A DNA stretch of 40,248 nucleotides, taken from a virus. Below, piece after piece: positions 7,231 to 13,990 of this stretch; within the stretch, counting starts at the first letter, position 1, and the number at the start of each line of letters is the position of its first letter. The stretch is from positions 1-40,248 of IMG/VR virus record IMGVR_UViG_3300048997_000067; one strand, 5' to 3'. The translations under genes were made by a program, and so were the position numbers. Below the pieces are notes generated by a model. The model was given only the letters and a program-made list of their open reading frames with translations, searched no databases and was not told the origin of the DNA.

Positions 7231-7542
7231 TTATCGGCCGTAGCCGAGGCGGATCATCGCCGCTCGCGAACGCTTTTCCCAATCAGCCAGGTCCGTTTCA
7301 TACTGCTCTTGCACCCAAAGCGGGATGGTCGCGCTTCGTGTCATCATAGGTGTGTCTGGCCACGTCTCATTGTGCATCTTGGCGTATTTGGCGAGTTGGC
7401 CCGACCTCTCCCATTGCTCCCCGTCTTTGGAGGCGCTGACTGAGGTGTTCGTCCGATCTTGAGCTTCAAGCCGACGAGCACGAGCGCAGAGGTCAAGCCC
7501 CTCAGAAAGCAGCTCCGCGAGATGGTCAGCGTTGTCGGTCAT
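7231..7542 (-). CDS. Protein of unknown function
   Basis: 103 residues, MTDNADHLAELLSEGLDLCA at the start, with a charged helix (ARARRLEAQDR) and a Trp/Met-rich C-terminal half (MHNETWPDTPMMTRSATIPL, then a helical end). ATG 7542 overlaps the previous stop (ATGA). It is very likely expressed as part of the chain of overlapping small genes. No known family. Confidence 0.7.
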   Translation of the reverse strand: MTDNADHLAELLSEGLDLCARARRLEAQDRTNTSVSASKDGEQWERSGQLAKYAKMHNETWPDTPMMTRSATIPLWVQEQYETDLADWEKRSRAAMIRLGYGR

Positions 7543-7739
7543 TCGTGTACTGGTCCAGCGTCACTCGGCGGATTCGGCAGAGGCATCCAGTGGGTCGGGC
7601 TGTTGAAATAAAAACCGCCCCCACAGTTCCAGATTCCGCCGCGCCAGAACGCGGTATGAAGTGAAGGGTTACCGACCTTTGCCAGAAGGACACGCGTTTC
7701 GTCCTTCGGTGCGCTCGCGATCGGCTGCCAGTTATTCAT
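7539..7739 (-). CDS. DUF551-like small protein
   Basis: 66 residues from ATG 7739; a longer in-frame start would run deep into the upstream gene. The opening MNNWQPIASAPKDETRVLLA, then AFWRGGIWNCGGGFYF and NSPTHWMPLPNPP, is the recurring DUF551 pattern (W.PI..APKD at the start, THWMPLP near the end) common in phage early operons. Its function is unknown. Both ends overlap neighbours by 4 bases. Confidence 0.8.
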   Translation of the reverse strand: MNNWQPIASAPKDETRVLLAKVGNPSLHTAFWRGGIWNCGGGFYFNSPTHWMPLPNPPSDAGPVHE

Positions 7740-7927
7740 GACGATGACCTCTTGGGAATTTCGAGTTCCAAGGCCGCCTTCATCCGGCAAGCCCACCACG
7801 CTCCCGACGCCCGGTCTAGAACATCAGGGGTCATTCTGCGGACGCGATCAGGAAAGGACAGTTCGCGCTCGCGCCAAATCTCAAGGGCGCGCTTCTCGAT
7901 CTTCTCGATTTCCCAGTCAGTGATCAT
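7736..7927 (-). CDS. Small helical protein of unknown function
   Basis: 63 residues. MITDWEIEKIEKRALEIWRE opens a highly charged helix; a short conserved-looking stretch follows (FPDRVRRMTPDVLDRASGAW). A GAGG ribosome site precedes ATG 7927. The stop overlaps the DUF551-like start. No family recognised. Confidence 0.68.
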   Translation of the reverse strand: MITDWEIEKIEKRALEIWRERELSFPDRVRRMTPDVLDRASGAWWACRMKAALELEIPKRSSS

Positions 7928-7942
7928 CGGTCCACTAACCTC

Positions 7943-8173
7943 TTAAGCATCGAGAGATTGGCGAGCACGGCGTTCTCCGCGTTCAAAAGTTGTGGCCCAA
8001 TCCTCATCACCGTAGACCCTGGCGAACCTCACCGCCGCCTTAAGATCGGCGGCGGCGCTGCCAAGGTCAGCCCGTAGCCGCTCGATCTCGGCGCGCGCCT
8101 CTCTCAACGCGGTCGTGGTGTCGGCCAGCACTTCGTTATATCCATGCTCTGCGTTCATTGTGTCGCTCATCAT
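7943..8173 (-). CDS. Small coiled-coil protein
   Basis: 76 residues with a continuous heptad-like helix (TTTALREARAEIERLRADLG onward), then a charged tail ending RRARQSLDA. Starts possible at 8173 or one codon later; the former abuts the previous stop codon. Such short coiled coils are frequent in phage early operons. Function unknown. Confidence 0.62.
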   Translation of the reverse strand: MMSDTMNAEHGYNEVLADTTTALREARAEIERLRADLGSAAADLKAAVRFARVYGDEDWATTFERGERRARQSLDA

Positions 8174-8350
8174 CTATTTGCGCCAATTAGGATATTGAGC
8201 ATCGAGGTAGGTCTCGATCTTGGCATCCCGCCCGATGGTGGACTCGCCCACGGGCGCGCAGGCGAACGCGTGCTCCAAATGATCGAGATACCTACACACC
8301 GCGCATTTGCCGCAGGCATCATTGCCGCAATCTGAAATTCGTCGGCTCAT
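8174..8350 (-). CDS. Small Cys-rich protein (possible zinc knuckle)
   Basis: 58 residues from ATG 8350, which overlaps the upstream stop (ATGA). The first half has closely spaced cysteines (SDCGNDACGKCAVCRYLDHL, with another Cys in AFACAP), enough for one zinc site. The end is polar (ETYLDAQYPNWRK). It may bind nucleic acid or another protein; nothing more specific can be said. Confidence 0.68.
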   Translation of the reverse strand: MSRRISDCGNDACGKCAVCRYLDHLEHAFACAPVGESTIGRDAKIETYLDAQYPNWRK

Positions 8351-8526
8351 TTTGCTTCCGGGGTTTGCCCATTTTCGATTGCGTTCCGCGCTAGAGCGAT
8401 TATCTCGTGCAGCGCGTTGCGCTTGCTTAGCGGTCCCTGTCCAAGCGCTGCTGCCGCACACGCTCGGACACCGCGGAGGGCAGCATCGAACAGCCGCTCA
8501 GCTTCTATGGGGTTCGGCTCGCTCAT
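8347..8526 (-). CDS. Small protein of unknown function
   Basis: 59 residues, MSEPNPIEAERLFDAALRGV at the start, entirely helical and rich in Ala. ATG 8526 overlaps the stop of the membrane-protein gene upstream (ATGA). Each end is linked to a neighbour by a 4-base overlap, which is the main evidence that it is a gene. Confidence 0.65.
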   Translation of the reverse strand: MSEPNPIEAERLFDAALRGVRACAAAALGQGPLSKRNALHEIIALARNAIENGQTPEAK

Positions 8527-8699
8527 GTTCGATCCTCCGATTGCCCATGTCTCATCGCCCATTCCTCGGCGACATCCCGCCAAATTTCACGAGTCCAGCA
8601 AAATGCCCACAAGCCACCCAGCCAGGCCAGGGCGAGCGCAACCGAAGACCCGGAGACCACGCCGAGAAGGAATGCTGCATCGAATAGGTTCTGGCGCAT
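8523..8699 (-). CDS. Small single-span membrane protein
   Basis: 58 residues. After MRQNLFDAAF comes a hydrophobic helix (LLGVVSGSSVALALAWLGGL), then Trp/Cys-containing and charged residues (WTREIWRDVAEEWAMRHGQS). ATG 8699 to TGA 8523, overlapping the next start by ATGA. A short membrane anchor with a cytoplasmic charged tail is typical of phage exclusion or antiholin-like peptides, but there is no direct evidence for function. Confidence 0.65.
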   Translation of the reverse strand: MRQNLFDAAFLLGVVSGSSVALALAWLGGLWAFCWTREIWRDVAEEWAMRHGQSEDRT

Positions 8700-8718
8700 C
8701 TATCGGTCCTGTGGTGGT

Positions 8719-8886
8719 TTATGACTGACTGTAGGCGCGGGCGATCTCGCCAGCAAAGGCCCCGAACAGCAGTATCATGCCCTGCGTTTCAACAGATGCT
8801 CCGGCGTCCCTTTCGGCACGCTTGGCCATGTTTTCCATAGCCAACATGACGTTATTCCAAACGCGGGCGTGATCTTGCGGCGTCAT
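8719..8886 (-). CDS. Small helical protein of unknown function
   Basis: 55 residues, MTPQDHARVWNNVMLAMENM, then a charged stretch and an amphipathic end (MILLFGAFAGEIARAYSQS). ATG 8886 overlaps the upstream stop as ATGA. Its conserved placement in the overlap chain supports it. No family recognised. Confidence 0.65.
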   Translation of the reverse strand: MTPQDHARVWNNVMLAMENMAKRAERDAGASVETQGMILLFGAFAGEIARAYSQS

Positions 8887-9128
8887 TTGTTTACATCCTG
8901 CTCATGTGTGAGCGCTTCGCGGATACGCATGGGGATGTTCGCCATGGCGTTGCGCAGCCGCCCGGTCGCCTCTCTCTCGTAGATCTGAAAGACCGTATCT
9001 GCCTCCCGCAGAAGCCCCCGCAGTCGCGCGTTCTCGGCTTTGAGCCGCCGAAGGTCATTTCCGTCCGTGTGGCTCAGGATGTTCCCAAAGCCCAGCGGAT
9101 CGTGCCCCTCGTTATCCATGATGCCCAT
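8883..9128 (-). CDS. Small coiled-coil protein
   Basis: 81 residues from ATG 9128, which follows GGGAGAAG by a good distance. It starts MGIMDNEGHDPLGFGNILSH and continues as a leucine/charge-patterned helix (LRRLKAENARLRGLLREADT). It overlaps the upstream gene by 17 bases in another frame and the downstream gene by 4. It could dimerise through the helix. Function unknown. Confidence 0.7.
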   Translation of the reverse strand: MGIMDNEGHDPLGFGNILSHTDGNDLRRLKAENARLRGLLREADTVFQIYEREATGRLRNAMANIPMRIREALTHEQDVNK

Positions 9129-9324
9129 AAACTTCTCCCGATGATAAGGTAGCGTTGGACGTTTTAGGAAAGCAGCGGCGTAGACAATCGGAGCAATAAT
9201 CGCGACCTTTAATAGTCTTTGCTCCACACTCCGTGCGGGCAACCCGGCGAGTCGCGCCCACCGTAGGTGCCGCAGCGACGATGACGGCGCAGTTATCGCA
9301 AACCAGGATGCGCTCGATGCTCAT
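9112..9324 (-). CDS. Small Cys-rich protein (zinc-ribbon-like)
   Basis: 70 residues. A CxxC near the start (ILVCDNCAVIV) and a second cluster (TECGAKTIKGRDYCSDCLRR, then another C) could hold a zinc ion. The C-terminus (TSNATLSSGEVYGHHG) lies in the overlap with the next gene. Possible DNA- or protein-binding role. Confidence 0.65.
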   Translation of the reverse strand: MSIERILVCDNCAVIVAAAPTVGATRRVARTECGAKTIKGRDYCSDCLRRCFPKTSNATLSSGEVYGHHG

Positions 9325-9530
9325 TTGGGGTCCAATTTCTCACCGTTATTGCGACGAACGAAAAGCCGCTCGGCCATACGAATTACCGCGCCGGCTAGTG
9401 GCTCGTATTTTTCCCAGCCCTCTTGACCTCGACGATCGATGGCGCCTGGATTTTCCCCGCGATGAAGGCAAATCTCCTTTGCCATCTCAATTCGCTCCTT
9501 GCGCCGAGCCTCTGGCGTTTGCTCAGTCAT
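9321..9530 (-). CDS. Small charged protein of unknown function
   Basis: 69 residues starting MTEQTPEARRKERIEMAKEI. ATG 9530 overlaps the upstream membrane-gene stop (ATGA), so this start is preferred over one two codons earlier. It is basic and helical, with a Gly-Asn turn in the middle. No family recognised. Confidence 0.65.
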   Translation of the reverse strand: MTEQTPEARRKERIEMAKEICLHRGENPGAIDRRGQEGWEKYEPLAGAVIRMAERLFVRRNNGEKLDPK

Positions 9531-9673
9531 CGGCATTCACCCGTCGCGGCGTCGGTCTGCTCCCAGGAGCACCCGAATAGCTGATCCGCGGTCGGCTTGT
9601 GCTTGATGTGAAATCCAGCCAACCATAGGATCGCAATCACCGTTACCGTCAGCGCACATACCCAATTAGTCAT
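9527..9673 (-). CDS. Small single-span membrane protein
   Basis: 48 residues: MTNWVCALTVTVIAILWLAG is an N-terminal membrane helix, followed by a short polar domain with two cysteines (DQLFGCSWEQ and TGECR). The stop overlaps the next start. It is the second of several one-span peptides in this block. The two Cys suggest a periplasmic disulphide if the helix is N-in. Confidence 0.62.
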   Translation of the reverse strand: MTNWVCALTVTVIAILWLAGFHIKHKPTADQLFGCSWEQTDAATGECR

Positions 9674-9675
9674 CG

Positions 9676-9876
9676 TCAGCGTCCGCTAAGAGCGCGCTGC
9701 CCATCGACCAGGGCGGAATAGGATTGATGTGGTGTCATGCCGGAAGATGCCGAGCGCGAGCGGGTACGCGCTTGCGCTTCCTCAAGAGACAACCGCCCAG
9801 CCTTTACGGCCGCGACATCTGCCATCCGCGCATGATGCTCTTGCTTTCCCCACTCGATACGCTCTGCCTCGGTCAT
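9676..9876 (-). CDS. Small charged protein of unknown function
   Basis: 66 residues, MTEAERIEWGKQEHHARMAD at the start, with a Gln/Arg/Ser-rich second half. An AAGGAG 7 bases before ATG 9876 is one of the better ribosome sites in this block. Two bases separate it from the next gene. Function unknown. Confidence 0.65.
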   Translation of the reverse strand: MTEAERIEWGKQEHHARMADVAAVKAGRLSLEEAQARTRSRSASSGMTPHQSYSALVDGQRALSGR

Positions 9877-9904
9877 TTGCTAACTCCTTTGATAACGTTG
9901 AACC

Positions 9905-10087
9905 TTATGTTTTGATCTCGTGGCCGCATTTCGGGCACTTAAGAATGTCGTAGGTATCTGACCCGCCGGTGTAGTCGCGGTAGGTCTCCCTGCGCGTCTC
10001 GGATCGCGTGTATTGGAGCATGCTCGCGCAGTTGCCGCACGTCACGCGAAGCACCTTCGTATTGTCGACTCCCACGATCTCGACCAT
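9905..10087 (-). CDS. Small zinc-ribbon protein
   Basis: 60 residues with two CxxC knuckles about 36 residues apart (VTCGNCASML and LKCPKCGHEIKT), the classic zinc-ribbon layout. Between them is a Tyr/Thr/Arg-rich loop (RRETYRDYTGGSDTYD). Zinc ribbons of this kind bind nucleic acid or the transcription machinery; the target cannot be read from the sequence. Confidence 0.72.
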   Translation of the reverse strand: MVEIVGVDNTKVLRVTCGNCASMLQYTRSETRRETYRDYTGGSDTYDILKCPKCGHEIKT

Positions 10088-10113
10088 CTATCGATCCTCA
10101 GTTGTGATGAGAC

Positions 10114-10332
10114 TCAACTTTTTGCGAGTTTGATTTCTGACTTCTGAGGGTCGACCCACCACGCGCGGCTGTTTCCGTCGACATAAAGCCCACGATGTTC
10201 CATGCTCATTCCGGGCATGAAATTCGGAACGATGTCGTCCACTCGCATCCATGTCTGGCCTGCGACCGTCACCCTCCCAAAATCGCCGTTGACGGCACCC
10301 TGGATAGCTTCGATGATCTTCTGGCTTTTCAT
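10114..10332 (-). CDS. Small protein of unknown function
   Basis: 72 residues starting MKSQKIIEAIQGAVNGDFGR. It has a predicted helix followed by beta-like stretches with many Trp and Met (QTWMRVDDIVPNFMPGMSME, NSRAWWVDPQ). AGGAGAG lies 8 bases before ATG 10332. No family recognised. Confidence 0.68.
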   Translation of the reverse strand: MKSQKIIEAIQGAVNGDFGRVTVAGQTWMRVDDIVPNFMPGMSMEHRGLYVDGNSRAWWVDPQKSEIKLAKS

Positions 10333-10371
10333 AGATTTCTCTCCTGTTAAGTTTTCGAATGTGAATGAACC

Positions 10372-10533
10372 TCAAGATTCCATCAGGGCGATGCCGCCAA
10401 CTATGAAACCGCAGACGAGAGCGGTCATACCGATGACGGATACAACGGCGAGCACGCCGCCGGCGACGTAGCAGTAGGTGCCGATTGCGACGAACGGCGC
10501 TAATAGCATCATCGCCCCGATAGTCCGTTTCAT
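10372..10533 (-). CDS. Small two-span membrane protein
   Basis: 53 residues, nearly all hydrophobic: a basic start (MKRTIGAMMLLAPFVAIGTY) followed by a second helix (AVVSVIGMTALVCGFIVGGI) and a short end. The long frame upstream of ATG 10533 overlaps other coding sequence and is not used. Two tightly packed helices suggest a holin-like or exclusion-type peptide; this is inference. Confidence 0.62.
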   Translation of the reverse strand: MKRTIGAMMLLAPFVAIGTYCYVAGGVLAVVSVIGMTALVCGFIVGGIALMES

Positions 10534-10559
10534 GCTCAATGCCTCGCCATTCGTGGACT

Positions 10560-10898
10560 TTATTCGCCGCGCTCGCGCTTCCAGCGCATCAGACCGAAGA
10601 ACCAACGCGCATCGTCGCGACTGCTCATCCCTATCCACCATGTGAGGCCTAGTTGCTGGATCAGGCGCCCGGTCCCTGGCGCGCTCAGAACCTCGCCGTT
10701 TTTCCTGGTGGATATTTCTCGATAGTCGAAGAACTTTAGCTCCCCCTTGCTGTGCGGACGCCCGACATGGAAGCGGGGGAAATGGCTCGCGACATAGACG
10801 CAGACGACCAGCGCCGCAAAGCAAGCAGCGGCGACCACGGCCGTCCCAACCACGACCATTCCGAAAATCGCAAACCAGCTTTCCATCGCGGCGCTCAT
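10560..10898 (-). CDS. Membrane-anchored protein of unknown function
   Basis: 112 residues from ATG 10898. After MSAAMESWF there is one long membrane helix (MVVVGTAVVAAACFAALVVC), then a soluble basic domain (FHVGRPHSKGELKFFDYREI, then TGRLIQQLGLTWWIGM). The soluble part would face the cytoplasm or periplasm depending on topology. No family recognised. Confidence 0.66.
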   Translation of the reverse strand: MSAAMESWFAIFGMVVVGTAVVAAACFAALVVCVYVASHFPRFHVGRPHSKGELKFFDYREISTRKNGEVLSAPGTGRLIQQLGLTWWIGMSSRDDARWFFGLMRWKRERGE

Positions 10899-10914
10899 GT
10901 TTAATGCCCTGCGG

Positions 10915-11364
10915 TCATTCAATCTTTTGCTCGGTGTCCGTGCGCGGCTCCATTCCGAGTTGAATGCCGCCGTAAAGCCCCCGCCGCACAGTTTCAATTC
11001 TGCCGTTGTCGCCGACTATGCGGATATGGTCGATCGCGATGACTTCGATCACGCCGAACCCGCACCCGCAGTTGAATACTCTCTGGCCGACAAAAAACCG
11101 AGCGTCGTCCTTGCCCCGACTCAATGTGCCGTTCTGCGCTTTGCGCCGTAATTCGCGATGGCGCGCCTCCAGGTTCATGGCCTCTGGATTTTTGATCCCC
11201 CGAATATATATGTGGGCCATAACTAAGCTAATCGATGGAATGGCGGCGCATATTTCGGATGGTGACTTCCCGATCTTGGCGAGGTCGTAAATTTCTTTGG
11301 CTCTTGTTCCATCCTGCGGAATGCGCCAGCCGTTCTCGTCTCTCGGTCGAGATTTCCTACTCAT
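10915..11364 (-). CDS. Predicted HTH-containing protein
   Basis: 149 residues from ATG 11364; the preceding gene's stop lies at 11357, giving an 8-base overlap, and GGAGG precedes the start. Residues about 15-60 look like a helix-turn-helix (TRAKEIYDLAKIGKSPSEIC). A basic linker and a beta-rich C-terminal half follow (FFVGQRVFNCGCGFGVIEVI, IDHIRIVGDNGRIETV), with CGCG in a tight turn. It lies immediately downstream of the second recombinase and may be its regulator or accessory factor. Confidence 0.65.
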   Translation of the reverse strand: MSRKSRPRDENGWRIPQDGTRAKEIYDLAKIGKSPSEICAAIPSISLVMAHIYIRGIKNPEAMNLEARHRELRRKAQNGTLSRGKDDARFFVGQRVFNCGCGFGVIEVIAIDHIRIVGDNGRIETVRRGLYGGIQLGMEPRTDTEQKIE

Positions 11365-12316
11365 CCTCCCCCTCCTTCTTCGTGCCGAGCACGCGCGCGA
11401 TGGCCTCGGCCGATCCGCGCGAATAGCCCATCGTGGTGCTGAGGTTCTGATGGCCGGCGAGCTTGCGGATGTCGTCGGGGTTGTTCCCGTCCGCGAATGC
11501 CTTGGTGATCCGGCCAGCGCGGCTGTCCATGTTCCAGACGTTCTTGGGAACCCCGGCCAAGTCCGCCATGCGGCGCCAGATGCGGCGAAACTTCCAGCCC
11601 TCATAGGGGAGGCGCGTCTGCGGGTCGATGATGAGCGGGCCGCTCGGCGGTGCTGAGAACCATTCCTCGTCCACGGCCGGGCAGTTTTTCAGATCGAAGG
11701 TGAGCACCTGACCGCGTTTGCTGGTCTGGTGCGTCAGGATCATATCGGCGTCGATTTCTTCCCGCGTGACGCCGCGCACCCATTTCATGGTGCCATCGGC
11801 GCTGAGGACGGTAGAGAGTTCGGGGCGACCGATGGGGATCCATTCGCCCAGAATGTCCTTCTGTCGCATGGCGGTACTGGTCTGGAGCGCCTGGGCGAGC
11901 GCAACGGCGTAGTACAGGTGGAACGTCGCATAGTCGCGCACGTCCTCGCCCTGGTCTGCGGTCAGCCAGACCGTCCGCCGCGCCGAATTCGGAAATCTGA
12001 GGCCCTTGAGCAACCCCCTGAGCCGCTGGCAATCCGGGTCCTCAAGGATGGTGGCGCCGAACCCCACGATCGTCCGCAGCATGGTCGCCAAGCTGTGCGC
12101 CATGGCGATCCGGTCGCCCTCGATCCATGAGGCGTGCAGGTGCAGAAGGTCACGCGCCCCGAGCCCGGGCAGTTCCCGGTCGCCCATCTCCCGGATCAGC
12201 CGGGCGATCAGGCGCTTGTAGCCCTCCTGGGTGACGTAGCGGAGCGGCTTCACCTTGCTGTTGAAAGGCGAGTCCGGGTCGGTGAGGTAGGCGTCGGCTA
12301 ACTGCAGGATGTTCAT
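11357..12316 (-). CDS. Divergent tyrosine recombinase, second in this genome
   Basis: 319 residues. The C-terminal half carries most of the tyrosine-recombinase set: Arg151 in STAMRQKDILG, a Lys near 200 (HQTSKRGQ), Arg266 in NMDSRAGRI, His289 in KLAGHQNLS and Tyr298 in MGYSRG. The His of the usual HxxR box is replaced by Met263. The N-terminal half is helical, in place of a canonical arm-binding domain. It is unrelated in detail to the integrase at 15198 and is not next to attP. A role in dimer resolution, a second integration site or local inversion is possible. The gene overlaps small HTH genes on both sides. Confidence 0.75.
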   Translation of the reverse strand: MNILQLADAYLTDPDSPFNSKVKPLRYVTQEGYKRLIARLIREMGDRELPGLGARDLLHLHASWIEGDRIAMAHSLATMLRTIVGFGATILEDPDCQRLRGLLKGLRFPNSARRTVWLTADQGEDVRDYATFHLYYAVALAQALQTSTAMRQKDILGEWIPIGRPELSTVLSADGTMKWVRGVTREEIDADMILTHQTSKRGQVLTFDLKNCPAVDEEWFSAPPSGPLIIDPQTRLPYEGWKFRRIWRRMADLAGVPKNVWNMDSRAGRITKAFADGNNPDDIRKLAGHQNLSTTMGYSRGSAEAIARVLGTKKEGEDE

Positions 12317-12522
12317 TTTCTGATCCTTCGATAGGTCACGGTGACTTTCCTGACAGCCTCAAGTCCAAGCGGGCCACAAATAGAAGGGCCGGGCGCACGG
12401 CGGCTAAGCAGCACGTCGCTGACATAGGCGGCCGACACGTCATGCTGACGCGCCCATTCCCGGATACCGCCGGCTTTGTCGCAGGCCCTTCGGAGCAGAT
12501 CGCATACATCTTCGACTGTCAT
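12313..12522 (-). CDS. Small HTH DNA-binding protein
   Basis: 69 residues from ATG 12522 (a TTG at 12558 would add 12). A lambda-repressor-like helix-turn-helix is visible: DLLRRACDKAGGIREWARQH, then DVSAAYVSDVLLSRRAPGPS, followed by LGLEAVRKVTVTYR. The stop overlaps the recombinase start (ATGA), so it is coupled to it. It may act as a directionality factor or local regulator for that enzyme. Confidence 0.7.
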   Translation of the reverse strand: MTVEDVCDLLRRACDKAGGIREWARQHDVSAAYVSDVLLSRRAPGPSICGPLGLEAVRKVTVTYRRIRK

Positions 12523-12632
12523 GCCGTCACTGTAAGCCGCCGCCGCTGACAAATCCAATCACGTTTCATTTCGTCCACTGTCCTGTTTTTCCTCTATGCG
12601 GAACAGCGTCAGATAGTAGGAAGCCATTGCAT

Positions 12633-13319
12633 TTATTCCGCGGCTATCTTCGCAACCATGATTTGAGCAAGCGCCGCGCGTCCGATGTATTCGGCATAGG
12701 CCGGCGGAATCGCCTCGCTCATTTCTCCAAGCGTCATCCAATCAATGCCGAGTGCCTCTGCGGCGGCTACCTTGTGGCCTCCGATCCACACGTCTCGCGT
12801 GCCCCGACCGCCAGCGGAGGCAGCTCTGCGCCGCGCATGACCGCCGTAAATGCCTATTACGGGCCGCTCATCGTGGCTGCATGCCGGCGGTAGGATAGGA
12901 AAATTGCATTCAAATAATCTGTGTCGCTGTGTACGGCAGTCTTGCGCACCGAGTCCAAACATGGAACCGCAGAGCGTGATCGGATTGCGCATATCGAATT
13001 TTGCCGCCTCGACGTTTTCAATGCACCATGGAATGCCGGGACGCCCAATCTTAAACCGGACGAAATTAATCAGCCGTGGGGCCCCGCGAGTCCCGGGCGC
13101 GTGGCGTAATGCTGTGTACCCCTGACACGGGGGAGACGCCCAAATGAAATCGAATGCCTCTGTGGTCGAAAAAGAGAGCGCGTCTGCTCGGTGAAATCGA
13201 AAGGGATAGCGTGGCTGTGGCTTGATATCCACGCCGGTTACGTCGAAGCCGGCGCGATATAGGCCCATCGATGCGCCGCCGGCGCCGCAGAATAGATCGA
13301 GTGCTTTTGGTCTGCTCAT
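12633..13319 (-). CDS. DNA (cytosine-5) methyltransferase
   Basis: 228 residues. Motif I is LDLFCGAGGASMGLYRAGF (7-25); motif IV ASPPCQGYT carries the catalytic Cys65; motif VI is WCIENVEA (98-105); motif VIII is QRHR (131-134); the C-terminal motif X region is EAIPPAYAEYIG. The stretch between motifs VIII and X, which should hold the target recognition domain, is only about 60 residues, so the protein is short for its family. It would methylate C5 of cytosine in a short DNA sequence, likely to protect phage DNA from host restriction. No cognate nuclease is seen nearby. Confidence 0.93.
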   Translation of the reverse strand: MSRPKALDLFCGAGGASMGLYRAGFDVTGVDIKPQPRYPFRFHRADALSFSTTEAFDFIWASPPCQGYTALRHAPGTRGAPRLINFVRFKIGRPGIPWCIENVEAAKFDMRNPITLCGSMFGLGAQDCRTQRHRLFECNFPILPPACSHDERPVIGIYGGHARRRAASAGGRGTRDVWIGGHKVAAAEALGIDWMTLGEMSEAIPPAYAEYIGRAALAQIMVAKIAAE

Positions 13320-13336
13320 TTGCTTGCTGACGCGCC

Positions 13337-13591
13337 CTAAGCGGATTGCATCCGCACGGCTTCAACATCCGTGAGGTACTGCCGGCCGGTATCGGTTAGC
13401 TCGTAGCGATAGGCCGATGTCTCGCGTAGCTTGCCTTGGCGGATCGCTGAACGCACGGTTGGGTATTTGTGACCGTGCGAAAAAAGGTGAGACCAATTAT
13501 CGCGACCGCCGCTGCGCTCTACGTCGCGCAGCAAATAGGTAAGGCGATCCAGTTGAAGGTGGATGGCATGATCGATGCGGGGCCTAAGCAT
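13337..13591 (-). CDS. Small winged-helix-like protein
   Basis: 84 residues. MLRPRIDHAIHLQLDRLTYL opens a helical part; GHKYPTVRSAIRQGKLRETS and YRYELTDTGRQYLTDVEAVR look like the recognition helix and wing of a small winged-helix fold. GGGAGAG precedes ATG 13591. It ends 17 bases before the methyltransferase start and may regulate it. The fold call is from pattern only. Confidence 0.6.
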   Translation of the reverse strand: MLRPRIDHAIHLQLDRLTYLLRDVERSGGRDNWSHLFSHGHKYPTVRSAIRQGKLRETSAYRYELTDTGRQYLTDVEAVRMQSA

Positions 13592-13621
13592 TAGTCTCTC
13601 CCGTATCTATCCTGTGTTCTG

Positions 13622-13780
13622 TCATGACTTACCTTTTGCGGGATCTTCAGGCTGCTTGGCCGGCGGCTTTCCCGCGGGATGGCAACGGTGCATCGCGTGC
13701 CATCCCTGCCAGTGCCCCCACGCTTGCGCGTGGGCCGCCGAGACGGGGAGACAAAGAGCGGCGATCAGGAGGAGGCGCAT
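13622..13780 (-). CDS. Small secreted His/Trp-rich protein
   Basis: 52 residues. MRLLLIAALCLPVSAAHAQA is a clear Sec signal with an AHA cleavage site. The mature peptide is only about 33 residues: WGHWQGWHAMHRCHPAGKPP, then a Pro/Lys-rich tail. Four His, three Trp and one Cys suggest metal or surface binding. A periplasmic peptide of this kind might alter cell-surface properties of the lysogen. Confidence 0.65.
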   Translation of the reverse strand: MRLLLIAALCLPVSAAHAQAWGHWQGWHAMHRCHPAGKPPAKQPEDPAKGKS

Positions 13781-13785
13781 GTGGT

Positions 13786-13956
13786 TCAATCCTGTGCTGC
13801 ATGGCCGTCTGACAAATCCTCGCCGTGCACCGGGCAGTTCTCCGGGCCTGGGCAATGGCCCGGCCAGTCGGGATAGCCGCAGAGGCATCCGGCACGACGC
13901 CTTGCTCGGCGCTGGTCAATGGCCTCACGCCGGTCGTCTTCATCAACCTCGTGCAT
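13786..13956 (-). CDS. Small Cys-rich protein
   Basis: 56 residues from ATG 13956 with GGGAGA before it. After an acidic/basic start (MHEVDEDDRREAIDQRRARR) comes a compact Cys/Pro/Gly region (GCLCGYPDWPGHCPGPENCP) with four Cys and two His in 26 residues. That is enough for a small zinc-binding knot. It lies between the PP-loop enzyme and the secreted peptide. No family recognised. Confidence 0.62.
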   Translation of the reverse strand: MHEVDEDDRREAIDQRRARRRAGCLCGYPDWPGHCPGPENCPVHGEDLSDGHAAQD

Positions 13957-13990
13957 TTCATTCTCCCAGTGCTGTACTAACGTTGGACAT

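Noticed and set aside
12559-12627. 22-codon minus-strand frame after the methyltransferase
   Set aside because: MASYYLTLFRIEEKQDSGRN reads plausibly but there is no ribosome site and it is too short to judge.
13584-13625. 13-codon frame overlapping the stop of the secreted peptide gene
   Set aside because: ATGA overlap only; too short and inside the leader of the next gene.
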